From Arctopsyche grandis (Eukaryota; Arthropoda; Insecta; Trichoptera; Hydropsychidae): a stretch of 64,000 bases of DNA. A program made the position numbers and the translations under genes. Where the stretch lies: NCBI RefSeq assembly GCF_051622035.1, contig NC_135361.1:30544205-30608204 (forward strand). The letters run 5' to 3'. The first letter of the stretch is position 1, and every line of letters starts with the position of its first letter. This document shows, in pieces, positions 1 to 12,101 of this stretch. The notes under the pieces are model-generated. The model was not told where the DNA came from, searched no databases, and was given only the letters and a program-made list of their open reading frames with translations.

Positions 1-417
1 GTAAACACCACCTGTGGTTCTCAGAATCAATCGCCAGTAAACAAGTCACGTGGACCCCCAAAAACAATATAAAAGGAGATCCAACCCAGACAACTTCAGT
101 CAACACACAGCAGCAGATCAGTCAACAGGCAGCAGCCACCACGACAGCAGTCGACATCCAGCATCTGACCAGCTACCATTACACTACCCTACAATGGAAG
201 AACGCTTGCAACTCAGCCGGATCCAGAGCGACGACACAATGCAGATCCAGCAGCCATCACGACACCAAGTCAACAACAAATAGCCGCTTCGAGAAAACTT
301 CCTCAAATATTCTAATACAGTAGTACAATATTTAGGCAAACAATAAAACAACTTAAAACAAGCACAACAGTGTTTCGTTAGGCTGGGGTACGGTCAACAC
401 TTCCTACCCCGCCTATA
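1..417 (+). mobile_element. LTR family A, 3' part, cut by the left window edge
   Basis: This sequence matches 41880-42277 closely and ends in a C-rich block, CCCCGCCTATA, in place of the CCCCGCCTACA of the other copies. A TATA-like motif (aatataaaagg, about 67-77) and AATAAA (342-347) put transcription on the plus strand. The 5' end and left target-site duplication lie outside the window. The 77-residue open frame here is low-complexity and is not treated as a gene. Confidence 0.7.
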
Positions 418-650
418 CATCTTATATCTATTTTAATAGCTACTGATCTACTGATCATTTTCTATCTTACAATTTTAATTTAATTTTGTTAGTAATCATA
501 CGATTATATTATTATAATGTTATATTATTATAATCTGTTATTGGACTCGGATGTTACATATATTATATATTTACTATTTGTTTTTTATACATATCTATGT
601 ACATCCTGTTGTCTGTTGATTTTTCAATAAATAAAAAATAAATAAATAAT
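418..650. repeat. Unclassified interspersed repeat shared with sulfite oxidase intron 2
   Basis: The stretch with ctactgatctactgatcatt and the terminal block gttgatttttcaataaataa recur in reverse complement near 49240-49345 and 48471-48510. The AATAAATAAA-like end resembles a LINE 3' tail. No coding sequence was recognised. Confidence 0.45.
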
Positions 651-689
651 GTTAAATATGTACAGCTATTTATTTAAATTGGCACGCAT

Positions 690-895
690 CTATGTCGATC
701 TCCGTGACGAGCCGGAATGTGAAATTACCGAAAACGCAAATATCGGAAGGCAAAGATCGAAAATCGAAAGATGTTAAGTCGAAAGATAAAAAAAAGGGTG
801 CATGGTAAACGGTACATACTCACTTAATTTGCGCGAGCAGGATACAAAAGGAACAAGAGGAACAGGCTTTTCCTCCCGTATTAATGTGCGGACCG
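690..895 (+). mobile_element. Partial foldback element (half of the family at 52910-53315)
   Basis: The order of motifs (tctccgtgac, then gaaaacgcaaatatc, then gtgcatggtaaacgg, then aatttgcgcgagcagg, then cttttcctcccg) matches the left arm of the palindromic element at 52910-53315. Only one arm is present, so this copy is truncated. Confidence 0.65.
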
Positions 896-954
896 GTACG
901 CGAACTATAAAAATTTCAAAAATCAAAATAGTATAAAACTTAAATTTTTTCGAA

Positions 955-1115
955 AAGTTTAACACTTTTGCAATATTTTTCACCCAAGCTCGATGACAAG
1001 GAGCGCTGTCATGCATAAAAATGCTGTCAGGATCAAGGATATCACCAGGCTTTATGTGAGGCACCAGATGTGTCTTTAGCACATTTAAATATTTGGTCCT
1101 GTAATGAACGGATTT
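955..1115 (-). pseudogene. Tc1/mariner-type transposase fragment
   Basis: The minus strand encodes a short segment with HDSAPCHRA followed by VKNIAKVL. This resembles the DNAPCHRA block around the second catalytic aspartate of Tc1-like DDE/D transposases. Upstream, HYRTKYLNVLKTHLVPHI also fits that family. The frame breaks on both sides, no terminal repeats were identified, and the remainder of the roughly 340-residue enzyme is missing. It is a relic; the family call rests on motif memory. Confidence 0.6.
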
Positions 1116-1167
1116 ACGCGCGTCTTTATGCAGAGGGCGTTATACGTCGTTATTCTTCCAAGAGTCG

Positions 1168-1574
1168 TGTTATGTAGGAACGTGGACTAACCTTGGGATA
1201 GTTATATAAATGTATATAGTCGGGGAGGTTCCTGACTGCAAGTCGTCTGCGTAGATAACAGCTTCTCCGGAAGCTGGCTCTCTGCGGTCTGGTCACAGCA
1301 GCAGGAGGGGGAGGCAGGAGACAAACTCCGTACTGCCTCGTGTGGACACAAGATGGCGATCTCTGGGCGTCTCTGAAGACGCTCGGCGGAGATGCTGGAG
1401 GGTGGTCCGTCCCGGCTGACGGCTGGATGTAGAGAGATCTTTCTTCGACGGGAGTTCGCGTGTAAGAGGCCACGCGCCATATGCGCGTGCGCCTATATAG
1501 CTTTTCCCTGGGTGGCGACTCGAAATAAAGGGCGAGTGTTGCCCTATGGGACGATGGGAAAACGTCGCGTTACA
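1168..1574 (+). mobile_element. Candidate solo LTR (about 407 bp)
   Basis: It begins TGTTATGTAGG and ends GCGTTACA. It contains a TATA-like ctatatagc near 1493 and AATAAA near 1525 in plausible LTR order. Flanks are GTCG on the left and GTCC on the right, an imperfect 4-bp duplication. There is no internal coding region. Confidence 0.4.
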
Positions 1575-1662
1575 GTCCCCATTAACGAAATAAATGGGTC
1601 CTGAACCTTTTTTTGCTTATGACGGCTTAAACCATTGTCTAGGGTGGATGTTTAATTGTGCT

Positions 1663-2290
1663 CAGTGGCGGACTGGCCATACAAGCGAACATGCCCAATG
1701 GCATGTGGGCCCCACTATCTGTTAGAAAATATGGGCCCTCAGTAAAATTAAATAACTTTTTAACTATTTCACGTGTGTAAAAATTTATAGGATATTCCAC
1801 TTTGGGACCTAAAGTTTGGGTATTTCAACAAAACAAATTTATTACGATATACACAAACAACTAATACCTGCTTTAACAGCCCAAGGATCGGGTAACTTTT
1901 TTTATGAAGCTTGAAATGTAAGTTTCAACATTTGCGTGGGCCCTTTTACCGGGCCCATTTCTAACCTCAATATTATGTATATACCAATACCTATGTAACA
2001 ACTACCTACTGAGATAAAAATGGGAATAAACAAATTTCCGTGAATAATACAAACTGAATTGCTTAAAAGAATAATAATACAAACTGAATTGCTTTTGATA
2101 GGACGATTTATCATCAACCAGTGATTTAAATTTACTTCATAATTTCGAAATAACATTTGATTATACTTCGACGATATAATAAGACTTAAATACCCAATTT
2201 TAAACAGTTTCCGAATATAAAATCTATTCCTAATCTAGACACATCCATGTATATAGAAATATAGGATAGAGGCCCCCTCCCCAAAATCCC
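1663..2290 (+). mobile_element. hAT-like element fragment, copy 1
   Basis: The left end CAGTGGCGGACTGGCCATAC has the CAGTGGCG start common in hAT elements. The body is repeated in reverse complement at about 52030-52640, including the atataggatagaggcccc block. The right terminus and 8-bp duplication were not resolved. Confidence 0.5.
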
Positions 2291-3462
2291 GATTTTCGAT
2301 TAAAATTAATTGAAAATATTATGCTTTTATTTCAGGGACGTAATTTGGGGGGGGCATAGGGGGGCACTCGCCCCCCTAAATTAAGGAATAGTGTGAATTT
2401 AGAAAATATTATGAATTTAATGATTAATGAGATACTATGGATCTATGAATGCTACGTTTATTTCTTATGAATGTTACTTTTGGTTAACTAATAAAATAAT
2501 CGCTGCTACATATGTATGTGCTTTGAAAAAAAGTATATTTTGGTTTTTAAGTGGTATGCCTTGGGTAAAATTCTTAGAAATTGTTCATCCTATGGAGCGA
2601 ATCGTTAGAAAGGTCCTCTTTACTTTATTTTGTCTCAAAAACAGATGTGTAAGTTTATTTTCCGAAAGTTCGTATATTTTTTGTTTTCAAGAAAGATTTT
2701 AAATTAATATTTTACTGAATCGGTTCAATCACAAATGATTTTATTTCTCGTATTTTTATTTTATGTATTTGCAGACGTCCATTCTCTCACAAAACAACGA
2801 ATGAGATGGATTTAAACTTCATGTGTAACGAATTCGGTTCAAAAACAGTTTTAGTTATTTAAATTTTATATATAGCTTGGCATTAGGTTTATAATTATAG
2901 ATATGAAATGTCAGTTCAATACGTCGAAAAGTTTCCGAGAAAAAAATAAAAATACCTCGATCTTATAGGGTAAAAGTACTATTTTTGGTTGAGATAAAAA
3001 TAATTTTATATATACATATACATATATAAAATAATAAAAATACACACAGAAACACACACTCAGGCACACAGAGCCGCACACATTTTTCTATATTATGTAA
3101 ACGTGATCAGTGATCGATTCTGAGTTCGAATTTTCGCATGATCACAAAACTTTATCTATTGTTATTACGTACATATGTATGTACATAGATAAAGTGAAAA
3201 GACAGTCGGTAGAAATTTCTAAGCCCGCTTAAAGGTCACGGAATTTGACCCTTAAAGCCCTCAACATGAGGCCACCACCCCCCCCGACGAACACAGTCCA
3301 AGAGACCCCTTCGTCGGAGAACGAGACGGCTGTTCATGAATACCGCACAAGAACAACCGCACATCACTGTTCTAATAAAAAAACCACACTGTACATAACC
3401 AAGTACAAAGTCAACAACAACGCATGAACACATAAAGCGCGCATGCGGTAGGAAACAAAACC
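2291..3462. other. AT-rich gap with transposon fragments
   Basis: No gene was recognised. Near 2332-2395 there is a G-rich then C-rich block beginning CAGGGACGTAATTTGG, possibly another hAT-type end. The segment around 2880-3220 is a diverged piece of the 307-bp repeat family of 5.8-11.6 kb, with tcgaattttcgcatgatcac near 3127-3146. Confidence 0.4.
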
Positions 3463-3645
3463 CGAGATGTGCCGCGCGAATGCACGCACACCTCAAGCAA
3501 ACAAACATGTACGCATGATTATACGTGCATAAGCACGCAAGCACACACACACACACACATACACACACACATAAACCACAAATACATACACTCACCTAAA
3601 AAGCAAACGCACACACACACATTCACAGAATACAATATAAAAAAA
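3463..3645. repeat. CA/GT microsatellite and low-complexity DNA
   Basis: Several CA runs (densest near 3540-3575 and 3610-3622) are followed by A-rich DNA with ATA/AAT trinucleotides. Open frames across it give cysteine/valine-rich or threonine/histidine-rich translations typical of microsatellites. Confidence 0.85.
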
Positions 3646-3684
3646 AAATAATAATAATAAATCAACACATAAATGCTTTTGCAA

Positions 3685-5432
3685 TTAAGTGGAGTAGTAG
3701 CATCCAGGGGAACACAGCTTCCCAAAGCATTCCGCGAACTTTTCGAAAGCTCTAAACGATGCTTTACTCATTATTAGATCCCCATGATGTAGGGGGCCAA
3801 TGAGAGAACCCCTGACGCTGTCCAGCAGAACCGTCCTCTCAGCCTCCATCCCAGGACAGGACCACAGAATATGATCTGCATCCTGCTCTGGAAAAGAACA
3901 CGGACAAAAGGATTCAGATACCAAGCCCATAGATGCGAGCTTGCCGTTAAAGTGGCCATGACCAGTTAAAAATTGACTGGTCCAAAAACTAGGCGACAGC
4001 CAACCACGCTCAAGGCGCGAAGTGACCCTCGGAAAAAACAAATAGGTTTGTCTACCTTTAGAGGAACAATCCCATCTGAGTTGCCAAGCCGAAATAGCAC
4101 AATTTAAAATAACAGACTTCAAACTTTGCAAGAATCGAGGATCATCGCACTGTGACTGATTAGGAGCACGGAAAAGGACGCCTGAGACGGAAGCATCTAA
4201 CCCACCACGAAGTTTTTCTCGAGCAGCTCTTATTTGGACGACCAAGTCAAGTGGCAATGTACCCGCAAGAATCTGTAGTGAGTCAGTAGACGCAGTGCGA
4301 TAAGCCTGGGTAAGAGCGATCAGAGAAAAACGCTGACCACTATTTAATGTACGACGGACCGTCTTTAATTCGACACGATGACCCCAAATGCTAGATGCAT
4401 ACGTCAAAGAGTTCACAAACACAGCATCGTATACCAAGCGTTTAACATGGAAACCCAAACCCCAAGAGCGACCACAAAGGCGACCAATACGACCAAAGGA
4501 AACCTTAGCTTTATCTAATGCTTTTCCAATATGACCATTGAATGTAAGCCCGACATCGAGAACAACACCTAAATACGTGTACTCGTTGACGAATTTGATC
4601 TTACAGTCTCCGAGTTTGATATTAGGGGCTCTAACAAGAGAACCTTTTAATAGTAAGCACTTGGACTTAGAGGGCGAGAAAGAAAGTTTGTTAATTATGG
4701 CCCAATCGTCTAGAAGGTGAAGTGCCGCAGTAGCTCTACATTCCATCTCAACACGGGACTTTGCGTGCGTTAACAACACGATGTCATCAGCATACGCAAC
4801 CAACCTGCAACCCTCCGGCAAATTGATTGTAAAGAGGTCATTGACGAGAATGTTCCAAAGGATAGGTCCCAAAACGGAGCCCTGTGGACATCCAATAGAG
4901 AGATCCCTGAAACCAACTTGTCCTCCGAGTTCGAAAACCAATTTCCTATCCGACAAGTAACTCTGCAGTAAGCATAGTAAATTCGGATGCAGTCCCAGCA
5001 GACGCAACTTGATCAATAGCATGGGCCACCAGGCATTATCAAACGCTCCAGCAACGTCCAACAAAACAGCAACTACATACTTGGATGGAGAGTCCGAAGA
5101 CTCCCTCAAGACACAGCGAATTGCATCAACAGTAGACTTTCCCGATCTAAATCCAAATTGACCACCGGATAAAACAGAGTTATCGTCAAGGAAACTACTG
5201 AGCCGACTCGAAATTAACCTCTCTAGGACCTTCCCAAGAATAGGCAACAAACTGATAGGGCGATAAGCCTTAGGGTCACTAGCCAGTCTATTAGTATTAT
5301 GCTTTTTAATGACAAACAATTTTCCAACCTTCCAGCAACTAGGGAAGGTTCCAAATTTAAAACAATTTCTATAAACATTGAGAAGTTCAAAATTACCCAC
5401 CGACCAAACGAGTATCTCCGAAAGTTTGTTCT
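3685..5432 (-). CDS. Non-LTR retrotransposon reverse transcriptase, 5'-truncated (R1/I-superfamily-like LINE)
   Basis: The minus-strand frame is open for about 580 codons. In order it shows the fingers/palm start (FPSCWKVGKLFVIKK, then YRPISLLPILGKVLERL), GFRSGKSTVDAI, motif A (LDVAGAFDNAWW), motif B (GCPQGSVLGPILWN), motif C YADDIVLL, and a C-terminal cysteine/histidine cluster (CPCSFPEQDADHILWSCPGME). The product would copy element RNA at a nicked target. No endonuclease or gag-like ORF precedes it, and an in-frame stop lies just above 5432, so the copy is 5'-truncated, as LINEs usually are. The palm looks uninterrupted, which suggests a fairly young insertion. No ATG begins the frame (the first common start is GTG at 5400). 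Clade placement is from motif style only; R1, LOA and I are alternatives. Confidence 0.85.
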
Positions 5433-5854
5433 ACCCAATTGAAACGTTTTTCGGGCTGTGGAGTTGTTAATAAAAACAATTTTTTTACAATCCGACTTTG
5501 ACTGACTTCCGACGATTTCAAATTTAAATCTTGTTTTTCCCATAAGGCTAATTTGTTAATTTTCCTCACGCTTTATTTGTTTCACACCGGTTGCAGTTTG
5601 AACACTCAGTATTGCGTCTGTTCTCGAATTGTCATGTCGGTAAAATAGGGATTTAGCGTTCTATAATATTGCATAGTTTTAAGTTGGCAGAATTGGGTTA
5701 CTCATGCATACATACACAAACATTTAATAGTTTGATGTTTCGTTGAATTTTCATGTTCGTTACTATAAAAAATTCGGGTGTGATCAACCCATGACTTTAT
5801 CTATGTATTTGAGGAATATAAGAAGGTTACAAAACAAAATTCGATATTGAACTG
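5433..5854. other. AT-rich gap between the LINE and the 307-bp repeats
   Basis: A short open minus-strand frame around 5430-5543 shows no recognisable domain. From about 5740 rightwards the sequence is the arm shared in reverse orientation with 10590-10730. Confidence 0.4.
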
Positions 5855-7050
5855 ATGACTATGATAGCGATACAAATTGAGCGCAAATGTATGGAAACTT
5901 GCACAAAACAAAAGTTCTACTTCCAGTTGTCTGATTGTGTTCAAATTTTTTTATTATTTAAAATCAGTATAATTATTATATACATTAAATATCAAGAGGA
6001 TAAAAATAATTTAAAAGGTCAAAATAAAATAATGAAATATTGTTTTAAAAAAAAATACTACTTCCGGTTTACAAATTCTGACCAAAACCCTACCAGCTCT
6101 AAGTTAGTACATAAAGGATAGAAATATAAATTTTCAGCTTAATACGTTCAGGGGTGCGGACAGAGTAGTGGGCACAACATTTTTGACCTTTCTACGAGGA
6201 AAAAAATCCCGCTTCCGGTTCATTAAATTAAGTAACTTTTTTTTATTTTTACTTAAAACCACTATTTTTATTATACACAATAAATATCAAGAAGCTTAAA
6301 ATAATTAAAAAGGTCAAAATAAAATAATGAAAAAATAACGAGATATTGTTTTAAAAAAAAATACTACTTCCGGTTTACGAATTCTGACCAAAACCCTACC
6401 AGCTCTAAGTTAGTACATAAAGTATAGAAATATAAATTTTCAGCTTAATACGTTCAGGGGTGTGGACAGAGTAGTGGGCACAACATTTTCGACCTTTCTA
6501 AGAGAAAAAAATCCCACTTCCGGTTTATGAAATATAATAATTTTTTTTTATTTTCATCAAATTGATACAAGAAATATACTTGAATTTTTTTGTGACGAAC
6601 ACACATGTTTAAGGGGTCGAAAAAAATAGTGGAAGAAAAATCGAACAGGAGTAAACTGCTACTTCCGGTTGACGGATGCTAACTAAATTTTTTAATTACT
6701 TGGTATTAAACTAAAACTTCTAGATATGAAATTTCAGTTCAATAAACCAAAAGGTTTCTGAAAAAAACATAAAAAACTTCGATTCTCGAGAGTAAAAGTA
6801 CTGCTTCCGGTTCAGATAGAAATATTTAAAAAATATGAGGTTATAAAAATTATTATTTGTATTATATTTAAAAAAAATTCAGTCCGATTCAGTTAGTGGT
6901 TTGGGAGATAATTGAATTCAAAAACTTAAAAAAAGAGGACACCTATAAGGCGAGGTACCAAAATCTCGAGTTCGAATTTTCGCATGATCACAAAACTTCA
7001 TCTATTGTTACTACGTACATAGATAAAGTAAAAATAGCATTTAATAATCT
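5855..7050 (+). repeat. About 307-bp AT-rich tandem repeat, plus orientation
   Basis: Two tandem units share aattttcagcttaatacg (about 6131 and 6438), ccctaccagctctaagttag and cttccggtt motifs. The same units occur in the opposite orientation at 9121-11640. The flanks are also mirrored: 5790-5930 with about 10570-10710, and 6540-6900 with about 10730-11060. This makes a large imperfect inverted repeat around the first two GC-rich Helitron-like units. Confidence 0.8.
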
Positions 7051-7072
7051 AATCTATAATCTTCTTCTCTAA

Positions 7073-8388
7073 TCTAATCTATAATTTGGAAAGAGACTTT
7101 GTATGTATCCTTGGTCGTCGTCGTCGTCCGTAGATCGGTGACGTCATCGAACACGTGATTCGATTTTTTTTTTTTTTTCGATCCATGGGCGCCGATTTGT
7201 TTTTTTCGATTCAATGGATTCACCCCCGCGGGGGCGCAAGGCGAGTAGCTTCATGGGGTCCCGCCAGGGGCGCCACAAGGGGCGCAGCCCCGTGGGGCCC
7301 CAGCCTCATGGGGCGCAGCCCCATGGGGCTCAAAAGGGGGCGCCACAAGGGGCGCAGCCCCGTGGGGCCCAGCCTCATGGGGCTCAAAAGGGGGCGCCCA
7401 GCCTCATGGGGCGCAGCCCCATGGGGCTCAAAAGGGGGCGCCACGAGGGGCGCAGCCCCGTGGGGCCCCGGGGGGGCCCGGGGGGCCCAGCCTCATGGGG
7501 CGCAGCCCCATGGGGCTCAAAAGGGGGCGCCACAAGGGGCGCAGCCCCGTGGGGCCCCGAATCGGGGCCCGGGGGGCCCAGCCTCATGGGGCGCAGCCCC
7601 ATGGGGCTCAAAAGGGGGCGCCACAAGGGGCGCAGCCCCGTGGGGCCCCGAAGGGGGCCCGGGGGGCCCAGCCTCATGGGGCGCAAGCCCTAATAGGCAT
7701 TAACTAAGGGGGGCGAAGCCCTAGACGGCAATTAATCATGGGGGCGCGGAGGGGCGAAGCCCTAAAAGGCAACTGATCATGGGGGCGAAGCCTTAGACGG
7801 CATTTAATCATGGGGGCGCGGAGGGGCGAAGCCCTAAAAGGCATTAACTAAGGGGGGCGAAGCCCTAAACGGCAATTAATCTTGGGGGCGCGGGGGGCGA
7901 AGCCCTAAAAGGCATTAACTAGGGGGGGCGAAGCCCTAGACGGCATTTAATCATGGGGGTGCGGAGGGGCGAAGCCCTAAAAGGCATTAACTAAGGGGGG
8001 CGAAGCCCTAGACGGCTTTGAATCATGGGGGCGCGGAGGGGCGAAGCCCTAAAAGGCAACTGATCATGGGGGCGAAGCCCTAAACGGCAATTGCTCATGG
8101 GGCGTGGAGGGGCGAAGCCCTAGAAGGCAAAGGCTCAGGGGGGTGCCGAGGGCGAAGCCCTAGAAGGCAAAAAAAAAAATTTGATTTTTTTTTTTGATTT
8201 TTTTAAATTTTTTTTTTGATTTTTTTTTTTATTTTTTTTTTGATTTTTTTTTTAATTTTTTTTTTAATTTTTTTTTTAATTTTTTTTTTAAATTTTTAAA
8301 TTTTTTTTTTTTTTTTAATTAAATTAGCTTAGTCATGTTTAAGCGGTTTATATTATAAACACTGAGCGAAGCCGGGTAATACAGCTAG
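7073..8388 (+). mobile_element. Helitron-like element, family A, unit 1
   Basis: The 5' end is TCTAATCTATAATTTGG followed by aaagagactttgtatg, a (GTC)n run and a GC-rich block. Then come about 16 copies of a GGGCGAAGCCC-centred minisatellite (7700-8170) and T-rich DNA. The 3' end reads gagcgaagccgggtaatac and then agCTAG, followed by T. A 5' TC, a 3' CTRR and a nearby hairpin-forming motif are Helitron hallmarks. No Rep/helicase gene is present, so the unit is non-autonomous. The next unit starts at the very next base. The long GC-rich open frames (such as 7155-7703) are repeat translations. Confidence 0.6.
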
Positions 8389-11300
8389 TCTAATCTATAA
8401 TTTGGAAAGAGACTTTGTATGTAAATATCCTTGGTCGTCGTCGTCGTCGTCCGTAGATCGGTGACGTCATCGAACACGTGATTCGATTTTTTTTTTTTCG
8501 ATCCATGGGCGCCGATTTGTTTTTTTCGTTTCAATGGATTCACCCCCGCGGGGGCGCAAGGCGAGTAGTTTCATGGGGCCCCGCCAGGGGCACCACAAGG
8601 GGCGCAGCCCCGTGGGGCCCCAGCCTCATGGGGCGCAGCCCCATGGGGCTCAAAAGGGGGGGCCCGGGGGGCCCAGCCTCATGGGGCGCAGCCCCATGGG
8701 GCTCAAAAGGGGGCGCCACAAGGGGCGCAGCCCCGTGGGGCCCCGAAGGGGGCCCGGGGGGCCCAGCCTCATGGGGCGCAAGCCCTAATAGGCATTAACT
8801 AAGGGGGGCGAAGCCCTAGACGGCAATTAATCATGGGGGCGCGGAGGGGCGAAGCCCTAAAAGGCAACTGATCATGGGGGCGAAGCCTTAGACGGCATTT
8901 AATCATGGGGGCGCGGAGGGGCGAAGCCCTAAAAGGCATTAACTAAGGGGGGCGAAGCCCTAAACGGCAATTAATCTTGGGGGCGCGGGGGGCGAAGCCC
9001 TAAAAGGCATTAACTAGGGGGGGCGAAGCCCTAGACGGCATTTAATCATGGGGGTGCGGAGGGGCGAAGCCCTAAAAGGCATTAACTAAGGGGGGCGAAG
9101 CCCGAAACGGCATTTATTGAAAAGCTGAAAATTTATATTTCTATCCTTTGTGTACTAACTTAGAGCTGGTAGGGTTTTGGTCAGAATTCGTAAACCGGAA
9201 GTAGTATTTTTTTTAAAAACAATATTTCATTATTTTTTCATTATTTTATTTTGACCTTTTAAATTGTTTTAAGCTTCTTGATATTTAATGTGTATAATAA
9301 AAATAGCGATTTTAAGTAAAAATAAAAAAAAAATTACTTAATTTAATGAACCGGAAGTGGGATTTTTTTCCTTGTAGAAAAGTCAAAAATGTTGTGCCCA
9401 CTACTCTGTCCGCACCCCTGAACGTATTAAGCTGAAAATTTATATTTCTATCCTTTGTGTACTAACTTAGAGCTGGTAGGGTTTTGGTCAGAATTCGTAA
9501 ACCGGAAGTAGTATTTTTTTTAAAAACAATATTTCATTATTTTTTCATTATTTTATTTTGACCTTTTAAATTGTTTTAAGCTTCTTGATATTTAATGTGT
9601 ATAATAAAAATAGCGATTTTAAGTAAAAATAAAAAAAAAATTACTTAATTTAATGAACCGGAAGTGGGATTTTTTTCCTCGTAGAAAAGTCAAAAATGTT
9701 GTGCCCACTACTCTGTCCGCACCCCTGAACGTATTAAGCTGAAAATTTATATTTCTATCCTTTGTGTACTAACTTAGAGCTGGTAGGGTTTTGGTCAGAA
9801 TTCATAAACCGGAAGTAGTATTTTTTTTAAAAACAATATTTCATTATTTTTTCATTATTTTATTTTGACCTTTTAAATTGTTTTAAGCTTCTTGATATTT
9901 AATGTGTATAATAAAAATAGTGATTTTAAGTAAAAATAAAAAAAAAATTACTTAATTTAATGAACCGGAAGTGGGATTTTTTTCCTCGTAGAAAAGTCAA
10001 AAATGTTGTGCCCACTACTCTGTCCGCACCCCTGAACGTATTAAGCTGAAAATTTATATTTCTATCCTTTGTGTACTAACTTAGAGCTGGTAGGGTTTTG
10101 GTCAGAATTCGTAAACCGCAAGTAGTATTTTTTTTAAAACAATATTTCATTATTTTTTCATTATTTTATTTTGACCTTTTAAATTGTTTTAAGCTTCTTG
10201 ATATTTAATGTGTATAATAAAAATAGCGATTTTAAGTAAAAATAAAAAAAAATTACTTAATTTAATGAACCGGAAGTGGGATTTTCTTCCTCGTAGAAAG
10301 GTCAAAAATGTTGTGCCCACTACTCTGTCCGCACCCCTGAACGTATTAGGCTGAAAATTTATATTTCTATCCTTTATGTACTAACTTAGAGCTGGTAGGG
10401 TTTTGGTCAGAATTTGTAAACCGGAAGTAGTATTTTTTTTTAAAACAATATTTCATTATTTTATTTTGACCTTTAAAATTATTTTTATTTGCTTGATATT
10501 TAATGAGTATAATACTGATAGTGATTTTTAGTAACAAAAAAAATTTGAACAAAATCTGATAACCGGAAGTAGATCTTTTGTTTTGTTCAAGTTTCCATAC
10601 ATTTGCGCTCAATTTGTATCGCTATCATAGTCATCAGTTCAATATCGAATTTTGTTTTGTAACCTTCTTATATTCATCAAATACATAGATAAAGTCATGG
10701 GTTGGTCACACCCGAATTTTTTTTAAATATAATACAAATAATAATTTTTATAACCTCATATTTTTTAAATATTTCTATCTGAACCGGAAGCAGTACTTTT
10801 ACTCTAGAGAATCGAAGTTTTTTATGTTTTTTTCAGAAACTTTTTGGTTTATTGAACTGAAATTTCATATCTAAAAGTTTAAGTTTAATACCAAGTTAAT
10901 TATAAAATTTAGTTAGCATTCGTCAACCGGAAGTAGCAGTTTACTCTTGTTCGATTTTTCTTCCACTATTTTTTTCAACCCCTTAAACATGTGTGTTCGT
11001 CACAAAAAAATTCAAGTATATTTCTTGAATCAATTTGATGAAAATAAAAAAAAATTATTATATTTTATAAACCGGAAGTGGGATTTTTTTCTCTTAGAAA
11101 GGTCGAAAATGTTGTGCCCACTACTCTGTCCACACCCCTGAACGTATTAAGCTGAAAATTTATATTTCTATCCTTTATGTACTAACTTAGAGCTGGTAGG
11201 GTTTTGGTCAGAATTCGTAAGCCGGAAGTAGTATTTTTTTTTAAAACAATATTTCATTATTTTTTCATTATTTTATTTTGACCTTTTAAATTGTTTTAAG

Positions 11301-12093
11301 CTTCTTGATATTTAATGTGTATAATAAAAATAGCGATTTTAAGTAAAAAAAAAAAAAAAAACACTTAATTTAATGAACCGGAAGTGGGATTTTTTTTCTC
11401 GTAGGAAGGTCAAAAATGTTGTGCCCACTACTCTGTCCACACCCCTGAACGTATTAAGCTGAAAACTTATATTTCCATACTTTATGTTTTAACTTAGAGC
11501 TGGTAGGGTTTTGGTCAGAATTCGTAAACCGGAAGTAGTATTTTTTTTTTAAACAATATTTCAATATTTTATTTTGATGTTTAAAATTATTTTTATTTTC
11601 TTGATATTTAATAAGTATGATACTGATAGTGATAGTGAGGTAGGGGCGAAGCCCTAAAAGGCATTAACTAAGGGGGGCGATGCCCTAGACGGCATTTAAT
11701 CATTGGGGCGCGGAGGGGCGAAGCCCTAAAAGGCAACTGATCATGGGGGCGAAGCCCTAAACGGCAATTGCTCATGGGGGCGTGGAGGGGCGAAGCCCTA
11801 GAAGGCAAAGGCTCAGGGGGTGCCGAGGGCGAAGCCCTAGAAGGCAAAATATTTTTTTTTGATTTTTTTTAAAAAAAATTTTTGGTTTTTTTTGATTTTT
11901 TAAAATTTTTTTTTTTGATTTTTTTTTTGATTTTTTGTTTATTTTTTTTTATTTTTTTATTTATTTTATTTTTTTTTTAAATTTTTTAAATTTTTTAAAT
12001 TTTTTTTTTTTTAATTAAATGTTTACTATTTGCTTAGTCATGTTTAAGCGGTTTATATTATAAACACTGAGCGAAGCCGGGTATTACAGCTAG
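8389..12093 (+). mobile_element. Helitron-like element, family A, unit 2, expanded by 307-bp repeats
   Basis: It starts TCTAATCTATAATTTGG immediately after unit 1 and ends agCTAG at 12093. The GC minisatellite runs to about 9113, breaks off into 307-bp AT-rich units (9121-11640), then resumes at 11641-11850 before the usual T-rich tail. Either the array was inserted into the element or the minisatellite lost its middle during unequal exchange. Confidence 0.55.
9121..11640 (-). repeat. About 307-bp AT-rich tandem array, minus orientation
   Basis: Repeat starts marked by aagctgaaaatttatatttc fall near 9121, 9429, 9736, 10043, 10348, 11149 and 11456. Spacing is 305-308 bp, with one long gap (10348-11149) filled by the unique arm mirrored at 5790-6900. 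Each unit carries gagctggtagggttttggtc and two accggaagt motifs. Neighbouring units differ by few bases to the eye, which suggests recent amplification or gene conversion. Confidence 0.85.
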
Positions 12094-12101
12094 TCTCTTC
12101 T

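Noticed and set aside
3236-3725. Cysteine/valine-rich frames near the CA repeat
   Set aside because: They are translations of a CA/GT microsatellite.
7155-7707. Long glycine/proline/arginine-rich open frames in several frames (also 8478-8798, 12194-12704, 13697-14083)
   Set aside because: They are translations of the GC-rich minisatellite, open on both strands and in several frames at once, with no domain or splice context.
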